DNA from: Oscillospiraceae bacterium
GTDB taxonomy: Bacteria; Bacillota; Clostridia; Oscillospirales; Ruminococcaceae
NCBI GenBank assembly: GCA_017483405.1
Contig: JAFUWP010000453.1
Location: 1 to 16,587, forward strand
Direction of reading: 5' to 3'
Length of the DNA stretch: 16,587 nucleotides
The translations under genes were made by a program, and so were the position numbers. Each line of letters starts with the position of its first letter. Position 1 is the stretch's first letter. Below are positions 1 through 7,654 of the stretch, piece after piece. Below the pieces are notes generated by a model, which saw nothing but the letters and a program-made list of their open reading frames with translations, did no database searches and had not been told where the DNA came from.

Positions 1-1218
1 CAGGCCGAATTTGAGATTTCTTCTCTGAATTTCATCGCCGAGCCATTCCATGCCTTCGGGAATTTTATCTTCATGAACAAACCAGTCACCGAGAGAGGAA
101 GTATCATCATCACGATGGCCGAACCAACCGTCATCGAGCACGAGCATATCCAGACCGCAGGCGAGGGCGGTATCTGCCAGATGGAGTATTTTATCAGCAT
201 CGAAATCGAAATAGGCGGCCTCCCAGCTGTTGACGAGCACCGGCCGTTCCTGATACTGCCACTTGCTCCGGATGATGTGATTCCGGATAAAATCGTGATA
301 ATTCCGGCTGAATCTGCCGAGGCCTTTAGGAGTGTAATTCAAGAGAACTTCGGGAGTATAGAAAGATTTTCCGGATTCCAGCTCCCAGCAGAAGGTATCG
401 GGATGGATGCCCATCAGGATTTGCGTTTTCTCCTGATAGTCTTTTTCAGCGCAGGCGATGAAATTTCCGGAATAGACGAAAGCCATCCCCCACGCTTCGC
501 CGGATGTTTCAGTTGTTTCAGGACGGACAACAGCCACAAACGGGTTATGTGTATGAGAAGATGCACCGTTCAGACTGCCGATGCTCTGTACCCCATATCC
601 GATGGGCTGACGCTGAATATGCCGTTCTCTTGCCCATGTGCCGTTGAGGGTAATTAATTCCAAATCGCCCTCCAGATGCAGACACGAGGAAAGCGCCCGT
701 CTGAGCATGACAGGTTTCTGCCCCTGATTCTGAATCCTGACATTCTGCGCGATGACATCACTGTCCTGAAAAAGCGTATAGATGATTTCAGCCAGAACAC
801 CGGCCTGTGCATCATGCAGATACAGAATAAGTGTTTCTGTATTGCAGTTTCTTGTGAAACTCTGGGGAAGATTCGGAATTTTCGGTTTTTCTTTGGACGT
901 ACTGCACCCGATGTATTTGAAACAGCAGGTATCCGAGCCGTCAGCCTGTTCGGCACGGAATGCGGATTCTCTGTAATTTCCGCATCCGTAGAAGGGGTAG
1001 ACATGCGGAAACGCGCTGTGAAAGCTGACTGCTTCGCCGGACATCTGAGCCGGTGTGAACGGGCGGACATCTGTCCGGCAGAGATAATCCGTTTCCGCGA
1101 ATCTGATTTTTTCCCCGTAATACGCAAGCCCGACAAAGCCGTCACAGACTTTGAGAATCATGCAGGTATGTTTGGTATACAGGGCAAAGATGCCTTTTTT
1201 CTCGTCAATTCTAATCAA
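1..1218 (-). CDS. GH36 alpha-galactosidase, N-terminal 406 residues (cut by window edge)
   Basis: Glycoside hydrolase family 36 enzyme expected to remove alpha-1,6-linked galactose from raffinose-type sugars or galactomannan. The visible part has the N-terminal beta-sandwich region and the start of the (beta/alpha)8 barrel. The family marks are NSWEAAYFDFD (about residues 330-340) and LDDGWFG (361-367, substrate-binding Asp pair), followed by GDWFVHEDKIPEG. The nucleophile and acid/base residues lie beyond the left edge; family members are about 730 residues. I chose the TTG at 1218 because GGGGGGAGAAG sits just upstream and the N-terminus MIRIDEKKGIFALYTKHT then aligns with family starts. 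An in-frame ATG at 1260 has no SD. There is no signal peptide, so it is probably cytoplasmic. It is the last visible gene of the ung-metF-metH run, 46 nt after the preceding gene. The family call is firm; the substrate is inferred. Confidence 0.93.
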   Translation of the reverse strand, partial: MIRIDEKKGIFALYTKHTCMILKVCDGFVGLAYYGEKIRFAETDYLCRTDVRPFTPAQMSGEAVSFHSAFPHVYPFYGCGNYRESAFRAEQADGSDTCCFKYIGCSTSKEKPKIPNLPQSFTRNCNTETLILYLHDAQAGVLAEIIYTLFQDSDVIAQNVRIQNQGQKPVMLRRALSSCLHLEGDLELITLNGTWARERHIQRQPIGYGVQSIGSLNGASSHTHNPFVAVVRPETTETSGEAWGMAFVYSGNFIACAEKDYQEKTQILMGIHPDTFCWELESGKSFYTPEVLLNYTPKGLGRFSRNYHDFIRNHIIRSKWQYQERPVLVNSWEAAYFDFDADKILHLADTALACGLDMLVLDDGWFGHRDDDTSSLGDWFVHEDKIPEGMEWLGDEIQRRNLKFGL

Positions 1219-1264
1219 ATCTTCTCCCCCCGTTTCTGAATAAGTTTCGATATTCTGCATTTTT

Positions 1265-1678
1265 TTAAAGATTCGATTCGATAACTATGATATCAGATTC
1301 TGATACTGCCTGTTCCAGCCATTGCAGAAAGGCCTGATAAAATGCATTCTGTTCCGGAGGGATGGTATCTTTCCGGACAGCATCCATCAGTTTATGAAAC
1401 TCTGATACAGAAAGCCAGTTATCGAAACATGGGTCAAAATTCTGCTGAAGTGAACCATCACAGGCATCTTGAGACGGAAACAACAGCAGAACATATTTTC
1501 TCAGCAAACGCTCGAAATCCGTCAGATAAATTCTGAGCGGATTCGGATAGGAATGCCATTCTTCCCACTGCGGATTCCAGTCCGGAACGAAATGTTTCTT
1601 CACGGGCTGGAAGTCATAATATATTTTCTCACGCGGTTCTGAATATAATCTTAATTCTTTGAAATTCTGCACAGGCAT
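1265..1678 (-). CDS. Hypothetical protein, translationally coupled to the SUKH-type gene
   Basis: I do not recognise this 137-residue protein. It is soluble, with no signal peptide or membrane segment, and rich in aromatic residues: tryptophans cluster in PDWNPQWEEWHSYPNP near residues 32-47, with DNWLS and QWLEQ further on. The middle (LTDFERLLRKYVLLLFPSQDA) and the C-terminal half look mostly helical. The ATG at 1678 overlaps the upstream TGA by one base (TGATG), a classic sign of coupled translation; a GTG one codon earlier is possible. The coupling to a SUKH-type immunity-like protein and the small size suggest another immunity or partner protein, but that is inference from position only. 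Codon use and the coupled start support it as a real gene. Confidence 0.75.
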   Translation of the reverse strand: MPVQNFKELRLYSEPREKIYYDFQPVKKHFVPDWNPQWEEWHSYPNPLRIYLTDFERLLRKYVLLLFPSQDACDGSLQQNFDPCFDNWLSVSEFHKLMDAVRKDTIPPEQNAFYQAFLQWLEQAVSESDIIVIESNL

Positions 1679-2109
1679 CACTCCGTAATTCTTTTGATGA
1701 ATTGTATCATATTTTCCAGAAAATCGGTGAATGTTTCAAAAATTTCTTCTTCGCCGTCAAAATAGCGGATGAATTTTCCTGTTTTGGCAGAAAAGCAGAG
1801 CACTTCCCCATCACCGATGATGTCAGCAAGCATGATATAATCCGCCGGAAACCAGTCAGCTTTTTCCGTATCGCTCAGACTGATGATTTCAGAAACAGAA
1901 AATAAGTCAACAGTAAAGTGATTCAGTTTTGCACCGTTCGAGAACCGCAGAAAATTTTTATAATCTTCCGGCAGTGAAACATGCAGATGCTGTTCCAGTT
2001 CCTGAAGTTCGGTTTCCGAAGCCGGAGGATAAAATTCAAATTTTCTTTCTGAATTCAGTTCTTCGGCGAGATGCAGAAGTTCCTGAATCTGCCGGTTTAA
2101 TTCTTTCAT
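1678..2109 (-). CDS. SMI1/KNR4 (SUKH) family protein
   Basis: A 143-residue protein with the SUKH pattern: an acidic helical N-terminus (ELQELEQHL), then LPEDYKNFLRFSNGAKL at about residues 46-62, which matches the family hallmark 'lP.dyk.fL...NG'. Hydrophobic and acidic strands follow (ADWFPADYIMLADIIGDGEVLCF) and a C-terminal helix (FTDFLENMIQFI). Bacterial SUKH proteins are widely predicted to be immunity proteins against polymorphic or contact-dependent toxins, though some members have other roles. No toxin gene is present here, so the function is open. The start has AAGGAG about 10 bases upstream, in the 14-nt gap after metH. The gene end overlaps the next ATG by one base. Confidence 0.85.
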   Translation of the reverse strand: MKELNRQIQELLHLAEELNSERKFEFYPPASETELQELEQHLHVSLPEDYKNFLRFSNGAKLNHFTVDLFSVSEIISLSDTEKADWFPADYIMLADIIGDGEVLCFSAKTGKFIRYFDGEEEIFETFTDFLENMIQFIKRITE

Positions 2110-2123
2110 GATACAGAATCTCC

Positions 2124-4487
2124 TTAATTGCCGAATACTTGTTTTGCGATGTCAACAGTTTCTTTTGCATCTTTGGCATAGAAGTCTGCGCCAATCTGTT
2201 CGGCATAATCGGCAGTGAGGACAGCCCCTCCGACAACGGTTTTGCACCACGGACATCGCTCATGGAGCAGTTTGATGGTATTTTCCATAGAAGGGAGTGT
2301 TGTCGTCATGAGTGCTGACAATCCGACCAGCGGAGCATGAGATTTTTCAGTTGCTTCGGCAACGGCTTCATAAGAAACATCTTTTCCCAAATCAATGACC
2401 TGATAGCCATAATTTTCGAGCAGAATCTTGACGATATTTTTGCCGATGTCATGAATATCCCCCTTAACAGTAGCAAGCACAATCGTACCTCTGCTGACGG
2501 TTTCGGTACTGTGTTCGCAGAGATAGGATTTAATGACTTCAAAAGCCGACTGCGCGGCACTTGCAGAAGAAATCAGCTGAGGAAGGAAGATTTTCCCCTT
2601 CTCGAATTCCATACCGGCTTTATCAAGTGCCGGAATCAGATACTGATTGACGATATGCATCGGCTCGGTATTCTGTAATAATACGCTGGTGATAGCACCT
2701 GCTTCGGATTTGAGTCCGGCAGAAACAGCGGCTTCCAGAGTCATATCCGCGCTCTGAGGTTTGGCCGGAGCACTCTGCTGTGCGTTATCACCGCCGTAGT
2801 GCGCAATAAAATCAACAGCATTTTTGTCGATATTGGCTAATAATTTATATGTCCGGACAGCGGAAGTCATGCTATCCGTATTCGGATTGATAATCGGCAA
2901 ATCCAAACCGGCATAGAGTGCCATTGTCAGAAAGCTTCTGGTTACAAGTTCTCTGCTCGGCAGACCGAAGGAAATATTCGATACACCCAAAACGGTCTTT
3001 AAGCCTAATTCTGTTTTGACTCTGCGGACGGCTTCGAGAGTCTGCATCACGCCTTCCTGTTCGGCGGATGCGGTCAGAGTCAGACAATCGATAAAGACAT
3101 CTTCTCTGCGGATACCCAGAGAAAGTGCTCTGTTCAGGATACGTTCCGCGATTTCAAATCTGCCCTGAGCTGTTTTCGGAATGCCGTTCTTATCGAGGGT
3201 CAGCCCGACAACCGATGCACCGTATTTCTTGACTAACGGCAGAACCGTCTGCATAGAATCTTCTTCGCCGTTGACAGAATTGACAATCGGCTTGCCGTTA
3301 TAGATTCTCAATCCGGCTTCGAGGGCATCGGGCTTTGTAGTATCAAGCTGTAAGGGAGTATCTGTAATGCCCTGAATCGCCTTGACAGCGGTCTGCATCA
3401 TTTCAGTTTCATCAATTTCGGGCAGGCCGACATTGACATCGAGAATATCCGCGCCGGCATCAATCTGCTGAATGGCCTGATTGAGAATATAATCTGTATC
3501 ATGTTCGATAAGTGCCTGTTTGAATCGTTTTTTACCGGTCGGATTGATTCTTTCACCGATGATTCTCGGCTGATTGATGATAACTGTCTTGTTAGCGGAA
3601 CAGACGGCCGCCGGAATCTGCGGATTTCTCCGGACTGGCTTTTGTGTATGCATCATATCGGATAAAGCCTTGACATGTTCGGGAGTTGTACCACAGCATC
3701 CGCCGAGGATAACAGCACCCATCCTGACAAATTCCTGACAGCAGTCTCCGAAACGTGAGGCATCGAAATGATAGGTATTTGTCACAGGGTCAGGGAGTCC
3801 GGCATTCGGCTTGACGATAACGGGGAGCGTTGTCCATTCACAGAGCTGTTTGACGATAGGGGTTAATTCTTCCGGCCCTAAGGAACAGTTCACCCCGATA
3901 GCATCGACTCCGAGTCCTTCGAGCGTAAGTGCCATAGCAGGGATTTCGCATCCGGTGAAGGTTCTGCCGTTTTCCTCGAAGCTCATGGTCACGAAAACAG
4001 GTTTATTTCCGCCGTGTTCTTTCGCGGCGAGGACACCGGCACGGACTTCCAGCAGGTCAGTCATCGTCTCGAAGATATATAAATCCGCATCCTGACCGGC
4101 CAGAATTTGTTCTTTAAAAATATCGTAAGCTTCTTCAAACTTGAGAGTTCCGGTAGGTTCTAAAAGCTGACCGATAGGTCCTATATCGAGGGCGACATAT
4201 CTGGGATTGGCTTTCCGCGCGTTGGCGATGGCCGTTTTGATAATCTGCTGAACGGATTTATGCGTTTTCGCCATTTTGAGCCGGTTTGCACCGAAGGTAT
4301 TCGTATAGATGACTTCCGAACCGGATTTGACATACGCTTCATGAATGCCGGTAATCAGTTCAGGATTGGTGAAATTAAGCATTTCAGGGATACCGCCGAG
4401 TTCAAGACCGGCAGACTGTAACATCGTCCCCATACCGCCATCAAGCAGAATAAATTCATGATTATTGAGTTTTTCTTGTAGATTCAT
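2124..4487 (-). CDS. metH: Cobalamin-dependent methionine synthase lacking the activation domain
   Basis: Transfers the methyl group of 5-methyl-tetrahydrofolate to homocysteine through enzyme-bound cobalamin. At 787 residues it is much shorter than the roughly 1200-residue E. coli type. Domains in order: the homocysteine/zinc barrel (about 5-285) with zinc cysteines in GVNCSLGP (about 200) and LGGCCGTTP (about 263-264); the pterin-binding barrel starting at GERINPTGKKRF (about 310); the helical cap (about 575-660); and the Rossmann cobalamin domain with the DxHxxG motif DIHDIG (His about 678). It ends right after the B12 domain, so the AdoMet-binding activation domain is missing. That activity is encoded separately by the gene just upstream, whose TGA overlaps this ATG in an ATGA. 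An in-frame ATG at 4520 lies inside the upstream gene; I prefer 4487 because of the overlap and AAAGGA about 11 bases upstream. Confidence 0.95.
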   Translation of the reverse strand: MNLQEKLNNHEFILLDGGMGTMLQSAGLELGGIPEMLNFTNPELITGIHEAYVKSGSEVIYTNTFGANRLKMAKTHKSVQQIIKTAIANARKANPRYVALDIGPIGQLLEPTGTLKFEEAYDIFKEQILAGQDADLYIFETMTDLLEVRAGVLAAKEHGGNKPVFVTMSFEENGRTFTGCEIPAMALTLEGLGVDAIGVNCSLGPEELTPIVKQLCEWTTLPVIVKPNAGLPDPVTNTYHFDASRFGDCCQEFVRMGAVILGGCCGTTPEHVKALSDMMHTQKPVRRNPQIPAAVCSANKTVIINQPRIIGERINPTGKKRFKQALIEHDTDYILNQAIQQIDAGADILDVNVGLPEIDETEMMQTAVKAIQGITDTPLQLDTTKPDALEAGLRIYNGKPIVNSVNGEEDSMQTVLPLVKKYGASVVGLTLDKNGIPKTAQGRFEIAERILNRALSLGIRREDVFIDCLTLTASAEQEGVMQTLEAVRRVKTELGLKTVLGVSNISFGLPSRELVTRSFLTMALYAGLDLPIINPNTDSMTSAVRTYKLLANIDKNAVDFIAHYGGDNAQQSAPAKPQSADMTLEAAVSAGLKSEAGAITSVLLQNTEPMHIVNQYLIPALDKAGMEFEKGKIFLPQLISSASAAQSAFEVIKSYLCEHSTETVSRGTIVLATVKGDIHDIGKNIVKILLENYGYQVIDLGKDVSYEAVAEATEKSHAPLVGLSALMTTTLPSMENTIKLLHERCPWCKTVVGGAVLTADYAEQIGADFYAKDAKETVDIAKQVFGN

Positions 4488-5125
4488 GTGCAGTGTGTTC
4501 CTTTCTTGCGATACGGGCATGATTTTGATAAATTACAGATAGCACAGCCCTTTTTTGCTTTTGGCAGAGGGGTATCAGACAGGCCGATAACAGCCGTGAC
4601 GGATTTGGTCGGAATCAGCAGACCGCCTTCGCTGACGCAGATGCCAAGACGCTTATCAGCATTGATGATTCTGAGGAAATCGGGCTGAACCTCTAGGGGC
4701 ATATCGCCATAGCCGGGGCTGAACCGCCAAGTTGAAAATTTATCCGGAAACTGGGATAAAATTTCAGCTTCGGCCTCATCACAGAGCTGTTCGGTGAGGG
4801 CACTTGCCATAGCATCGGTCATCATACCGGCGAGAACATCCGAAGTCTGGGCGATTCTGATGCAGGTATCCGTACTTTGTGAGAGTGTCGCACAGAACAG
4901 AATCACCTGACTGCAAAATTCAAGATGATTCTGAATATCCTGTCCGATTAGGATAGTTTTGAGGGATTCTTTCCGGAAGGCTTTCCAGCAGTAACGGGGT
5001 TTGACAGCGGAAAGTAATTTTTTTTCGCAGATGTCAGCAGTCCGGAGCATCTGGGAATCGGGTTCGCCGTGCAGACCCATATATCGGAAAGCCTGATTTC
5101 TGTCTATGGAAGATAGGGAAATCAT
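4484..5125 (-). CDS. Stand-alone methionine synthase activation-domain protein
   Basis: A 213-residue protein matching the C-terminal reactivation domain of MetH. Its marks are RFSPGYGDMPLEVQPDFLRII (the family's RxxPGYG signature, about 132-152) and LIPTKSVTAVIGLS near residue 170. It should bind AdoMet and support reductive remethylation of MetH whose cobalamin has been oxidised to cob(II)alamin. A split arrangement is known in Thermotoga maritima, where MetH needs the neighbouring TM0269 product. A C-terminal tail not found in the E. coli domain carries cysteines at 194, 197, 203 and 212 (C-x2-C-x5-C-x8-C), suggesting a metal site or redox role (inference). GGAG lies 7 bases before the start, and the gene overlaps metH by four bases, which would give matched production of the two proteins. 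Confidence 0.9.
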   Translation of the reverse strand: MISLSSIDRNQAFRYMGLHGEPDSQMLRTADICEKKLLSAVKPRYCWKAFRKESLKTILIGQDIQNHLEFCSQVILFCATLSQSTDTCIRIAQTSDVLAGMMTDAMASALTEQLCDEAEAEILSQFPDKFSTWRFSPGYGDMPLEVQPDFLRIINADKRLGICVSEGGLLIPTKSVTAVIGLSDTPLPKAKKGCAICNLSKSCPYRKKGTHCT

Positions 5126-5143
5126 AAGTTTTCTCCATGATTA

Positions 5144-5590
5144 TTAATAGCGTGCGCTTTCGATTTTTTCGATTTCTGCAAGAGAAATCCAGCGGATTTT
5201 ATCAGACGGCTTTCCTGTTTCGAGAAAGTCTTTTATTGCAAGCCATGCAAGCTCTTTCGGCAGAAAAAGTCCGGCGGAATATTCATCACTGTTGAATATC
5301 ATTTTAGATACTGAAAGTTTTGTCTCATCATACAGAGAATATAAATATTTTTCTTTACTGGAATATTCCAATAAAATCATTTCATCATCTGTACAGTCGG
5401 CTTTAGCCATAAGTCCCGAAAAACATGGTTTGCTCCACGAAGCCTGTTTCAGATAATATCTGATTTCGGTTTCACTGTTTTCTGTATACCAAAAATTTAC
5501 ATAATCTGTTATCATTGCCTGATACAGTGCATTCAGGTCAGAACCCTCCCAATCTTCGCCGTTGGGGCATTCCATCATAAAATGTTTCAT
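5144..5590 (-). CDS. Imm1-like immunity family protein (tandem copy A)
   Basis: A 148-residue soluble protein whose first 30 residues (from MKHFMMECPNGEDWEG) are identical to those of the neighbouring gene at 5603-6043. The C-terminal block AWLAIKDFLETGKPSDKIRW (about 115-134), with its G-x-P...W ending, resembles the signature of Imm1-type immunity proteins, which in other bacteria protect against deaminase-type polymorphic toxins. That assignment is made by eye and is tentative. The middle of the protein (about 35-110) differs strongly from its paralog, while both ends are conserved. AGAGGA lies upstream of the ATG, with a 12-nt gap to the paralog. It sits inside the metF-metH run, so it is probably co-transcribed with methionine genes, though no functional link is evident. 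Confidence 0.8.
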   Translation of the reverse strand: MKHFMMECPNGEDWEGSDLNALYQAMITDYVNFWYTENSETEIRYYLKQASWSKPCFSGLMAKADCTDDEMILLEYSSKEKYLYSLYDETKLSVSKMIFNSDEYSAGLFLPKELAWLAIKDFLETGKPSDKIRWISLAEIEKIESARY

Positions 5591-5602
5591 GCTGTTTTCC
5601 TC

Positions 5603-6043
5603 TTAAAGAAATGTATAGTTTACGTCTTTGGAAGCAATCCAGCGGATTTTATCAGAGGGCTTTCCGGTTTCGAGAAAGTCTTTTATTGCAAGCCATGCAG
5701 TTTCTTTCGGCAGGAAAAGGCCGGCGGAATACTTATCGCCGATGATTGACATCTTTGATACAGAAAGTTTTGTTTCATCACACAAGGAATACAAAGCGGT
5801 TACGTTATTACCGCTGTATTCCAGAAAAATCATTTCATCATCAGTACAGTCCGCGCGGGCAACTATTTCAGAAAAATCCCGTTTGCTCCAATCGGCTTCT
5901 CCCTGATAGTATCTGATGATGGTTTCACCATTGTTATCGCACCAGAAATTCATATAATCAGTTATCATTGCCTGATACAGCGCATTCAGGTCAGAACCCT
6001 CCCAATCTTCGCCGTTGGGGCATTCCATCATAAAATGTTTCAT
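5603..6043 (-). CDS. Imm1-like immunity family protein (tandem copy B)
   Basis: A 146-residue paralog of the next gene downstream. The DNA of the first 90 coding bases differs at only two positions between the copies (5954-6043 against 5501-5590), and the segment encoding AWLAIKDFLETGKPSDKIRW is also close to identical, while the middle has diverged. The C-terminal W after G-x-P-x-D fits the Imm1-like pattern (tentative). Its last residues (ASKDVNYTFL) differ from those of copy A. The ATG overlaps the metF stop in an ATGA, and GGGAGAG lies 6 bases upstream, so translation should be coupled to metF. There are no membrane segments or signal peptide. The function is unknown; an orphan immunity role is the best guess from family resemblance and duplication pattern. 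Confidence 0.8.
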   Translation of the reverse strand: MKHFMMECPNGEDWEGSDLNALYQAMITDYMNFWCDNNGETIIRYYQGEADWSKRDFSEIVARADCTDDEMIFLEYSGNNVTALYSLCDETKLSVSKMSIIGDKYSAGLFLPKETAWLAIKDFLETGKPSDKIRWIASKDVNYTFL

Positions 6044-6894
6044 GCCTGTTCTCTCCCGAGGATACCAGAAACGGCTTCGGTGATTCTTCTGGCGACATAA
6101 GGATTATTCATTGTGTAGAGATGAATGCCATCCACGCCGTTCGCGGCCAAATCGACAATCTGGTCAACAGCATACGCGATACCGGCATCGCGGATAGCTT
6201 CGGGACTGTGGCCGAATCTCTGCATCATAACGGTAAATTTTCTGGGGAGACTTGCACCGCAGAGACTGACCATTCTCTGAATCTGAGCGGCATTGACTAC
6301 GGGCATGATACCGGCTTCGATGGGGACATCAATGCCGATGATTTCGCATTTTTCGCGGAAGTCATAGAAACTTGCGTTATCGAAGAAAAGCTGGGAAATC
6401 AGATGTTTTGCGCCCTTATCGACTTTTTCTTTGAGATGTTTCAGGTCGGATGCCGCAGAAAGGGCTTCGGGATGGATTTCGGGATAGCACGCGCCGTAAA
6501 TCTTGAAATCTCCCTGATTCTGGATGAAGCTGATTAAATCGCTTGCATATCTGAAATCATTTTTTTCGGGTCTGTCGGGGCTTTTATCGCCTCTGAGAGC
6601 GAGAATATCGGTAATGCCGTGCTGTTTGAAATCGGCGAGGACTTCGGAGATTTCCTCTTTAGTATAGGAGATGCAGGGCAGATGCGCGACAGATTTGATA
6701 TGGAATTCATCCTGTAATCGGGAGGCGAGTTCGCAGGTAATTTTTCCGCCGTTGACACCGCCGCCCGCACCATAAGTAACGCTGATGAAATCGGGTCGGA
6801 GTGCGGATAAGCTCTCGAAACAGTCAGAAACGCTCTGTACGGGAGCGTTTGGTTTCGGGGGAAAGACTTCAAAAGAATAGATTGTTTTTTTCAT
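6040..6894 (-). CDS. metF: 5,10-methylenetetrahydrofolate reductase
   Basis: FAD-dependent reduction of 5,10-methylene-tetrahydrofolate to 5-methyl-tetrahydrofolate, the methyl donor for MetH four genes downstream. At 284 residues it is the usual bacterial catalytic (beta/alpha)8 barrel with no regulatory extension. Motifs in order: SFEVFPPK with the catalytic Glu9, SVTYGAGGG (about 38-46), LALRGDK (about 97-103), SQLFFDNASF (about 166-175), EAGIMPV (about 192-198) and GIHLYTMNNP near the C-terminus. It starts 2 nt after the ung stop with only a weak SD (GGACGG) inside ung, so it probably depends on ung translation. Its own end overlaps the first Imm1-like gene by four bases. No S-box, T-box or cobalamin riboswitch is visible before the operon. 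Confidence 0.96.
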   Translation of the reverse strand: MKKTIYSFEVFPPKPNAPVQSVSDCFESLSALRPDFISVTYGAGGGVNGGKITCELASRLQDEFHIKSVAHLPCISYTKEEISEVLADFKQHGITDILALRGDKSPDRPEKNDFRYASDLISFIQNQGDFKIYGACYPEIHPEALSAASDLKHLKEKVDKGAKHLISQLFFDNASFYDFREKCEIIGIDVPIEAGIMPVVNAAQIQRMVSLCGASLPRKFTVMMQRFGHSPEAIRDAGIAYAVDQIVDLAANGVDGIHLYTMNNPYVARRITEAVSGILGREQA

Positions 6895-6896
6895 GA

Positions 6897-7565
6897 TTAA
6901 TATACCGTCCAGTCAATGGGGGTCATCCCATGTTCTTGTAAGAATTGATTTGTCTGTGAAAAATGTCTGCATCCGAGGAACTTATCACCGGCCATCGGGC
7001 TGGGGTGAGCGGCTTCGAGTATGAGATGTTTCGGATTGGTAACGAGTTCTTTTTTGGCTCTGGCATGAGCACCCCAGAGCAGAAAGACAATCGGGTCTTC
7101 TCTGAGATTGAGCAGTCTGATAATTTCATCCGTAAAGATTTCCCATCCCATGCCTTTATGGGAATTAGCCTGATGTGCGCGGACAGTGAGGACAGTATTG
7201 AGCATGAGAACGCCCTGTTTTGCCCAGCAGGTGAGTTCACCGTGTGCTTTCATGTTGTCGATGCCGGTATCAGCAAGAATTTCTTTATAGATATTTTTAA
7301 GAGACGGGGGAACACGAACGCCTTTTCTGACGGAAAAGCTCAGTCCGTGCGCCTGATTGGGATTATGATACGGGTCTTGTCCGATGATAACGGCCTTGAC
7401 ATCGCTGTAGGAAGTCAGTTTCAGCGCATTGAAAATATCATGCATATCCGGATAGATAGTCTGTGTACTGTACTCCTGTTTGAGAAACTGCCGGAGATTC
7501 TGATAATATTCCTTCTGCATCTCGTCTGCAAGGAGCACATCCCATTCGTTATTGAAATTCACCAT
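6897..7565 (-). CDS. ung: Uracil-DNA glycosylase, family 1
   Basis: Removes uracil from DNA as the first step of base excision repair. At 222 residues it is the standard family-1 length. The water-activating motif GQDPYH is at residues 62-67 (catalytic Asp64). VPPSLKNIYKEI follows at about 85-96, GVLMLNTVLTV at about 118-128, and the minor-groove intercalation loop HPSPMAG at 187-193 (more often HPSPLSA), with the catalytic His187. It is the first gene of the leftward operon. The ATG at 7565 has AAAGGGG about 11 bases upstream and a clear promoter (TTGCAA-N17-TAAAAT) ending about 37 bp before the start. Being the leader gene of a methionine/folate operon is a matter of position; no functional coupling is implied. 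Confidence 0.97.
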   Translation of the reverse strand: MVNFNNEWDVLLADEMQKEYYQNLRQFLKQEYSTQTIYPDMHDIFNALKLTSYSDVKAVIIGQDPYHNPNQAHGLSFSVRKGVRVPPSLKNIYKEILADTGIDNMKAHGELTCWAKQGVLMLNTVLTVRAHQANSHKGMGWEIFTDEIIRLLNLREDPIVFLLWGAHARAKKELVTNPKHLILEAAHPSPMAGDKFLGCRHFSQTNQFLQEHGMTPIDWTVY

Positions 7566-7601
7566 AATAAAAAAACCCCTTTAAAAAAATCATATATTTC
7601 T

Positions 7602-7630
7602 ATTTTATCATAATTCCGATAATATTGCAA
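7602..7630 (-). promoter_or_regulatory. Sigma-A-type promoter of the ung-metF-metH operon
   Basis: Read leftwards: -35 TTGCAA at 7630-7625, a 17-bp spacer, and -10 TAAAAT at 7607-7602. Transcription should start near 7595, about 30 nt before the ung ATG. The -35 is the outer end of the inverted repeat shared with the opposite promoter. Confidence 0.75.
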
Positions 7631-7654
7631 GAGCTTTTCAAAAAACTCTTGCAA
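7625..7654. repeat. Inverted repeat linking two divergent promoters (operator candidate)
   Basis: TTGCAAGAG (7625-7633) and CTCTTGCAA (7646-7654) are perfect inverted copies. Allowing one mismatch, the arms extend to 14 bases around a CA centre. The outer six bases of each arm are the -35 boxes of the leftward and rightward promoters, so a dimeric protein bound here would cover both. It is not a terminator candidate, because it lies between divergent genes. Confidence 0.7.

Noticed and set aside
73..1239. Two long plus-strand open frames of 194 and 187 codons
   Set aside because: They are antisense to a clear GH36 alpha-galactosidase frame with family motifs on the minus strand; their translations show no known motif and are rich in residues expected of a mirror frame.
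4488..4520. An upstream ATG giving metH 11 extra N-terminal residues
   Set aside because: The ATG at 4487 overlaps the upstream stop as ATGA and has an SD in range; the longer start lies inside the activator gene and adds residues with no family match.
5144..6043. Tandem repeats as a possible mobile element or integron-like cassette
   Set aside because: The repeats are confined to the two coding regions; no transposase, terminal repeats, target duplication or attachment-like site flanks them.
7566..7624. A methionine-responsive riboswitch (S-box, T-box or cobalamin) before the ung-metF-metH operon
   Set aside because: The leader from the predicted start near 7595 is only about 30 nt, too short for any of these elements, and no conserved riboswitch core was seen.
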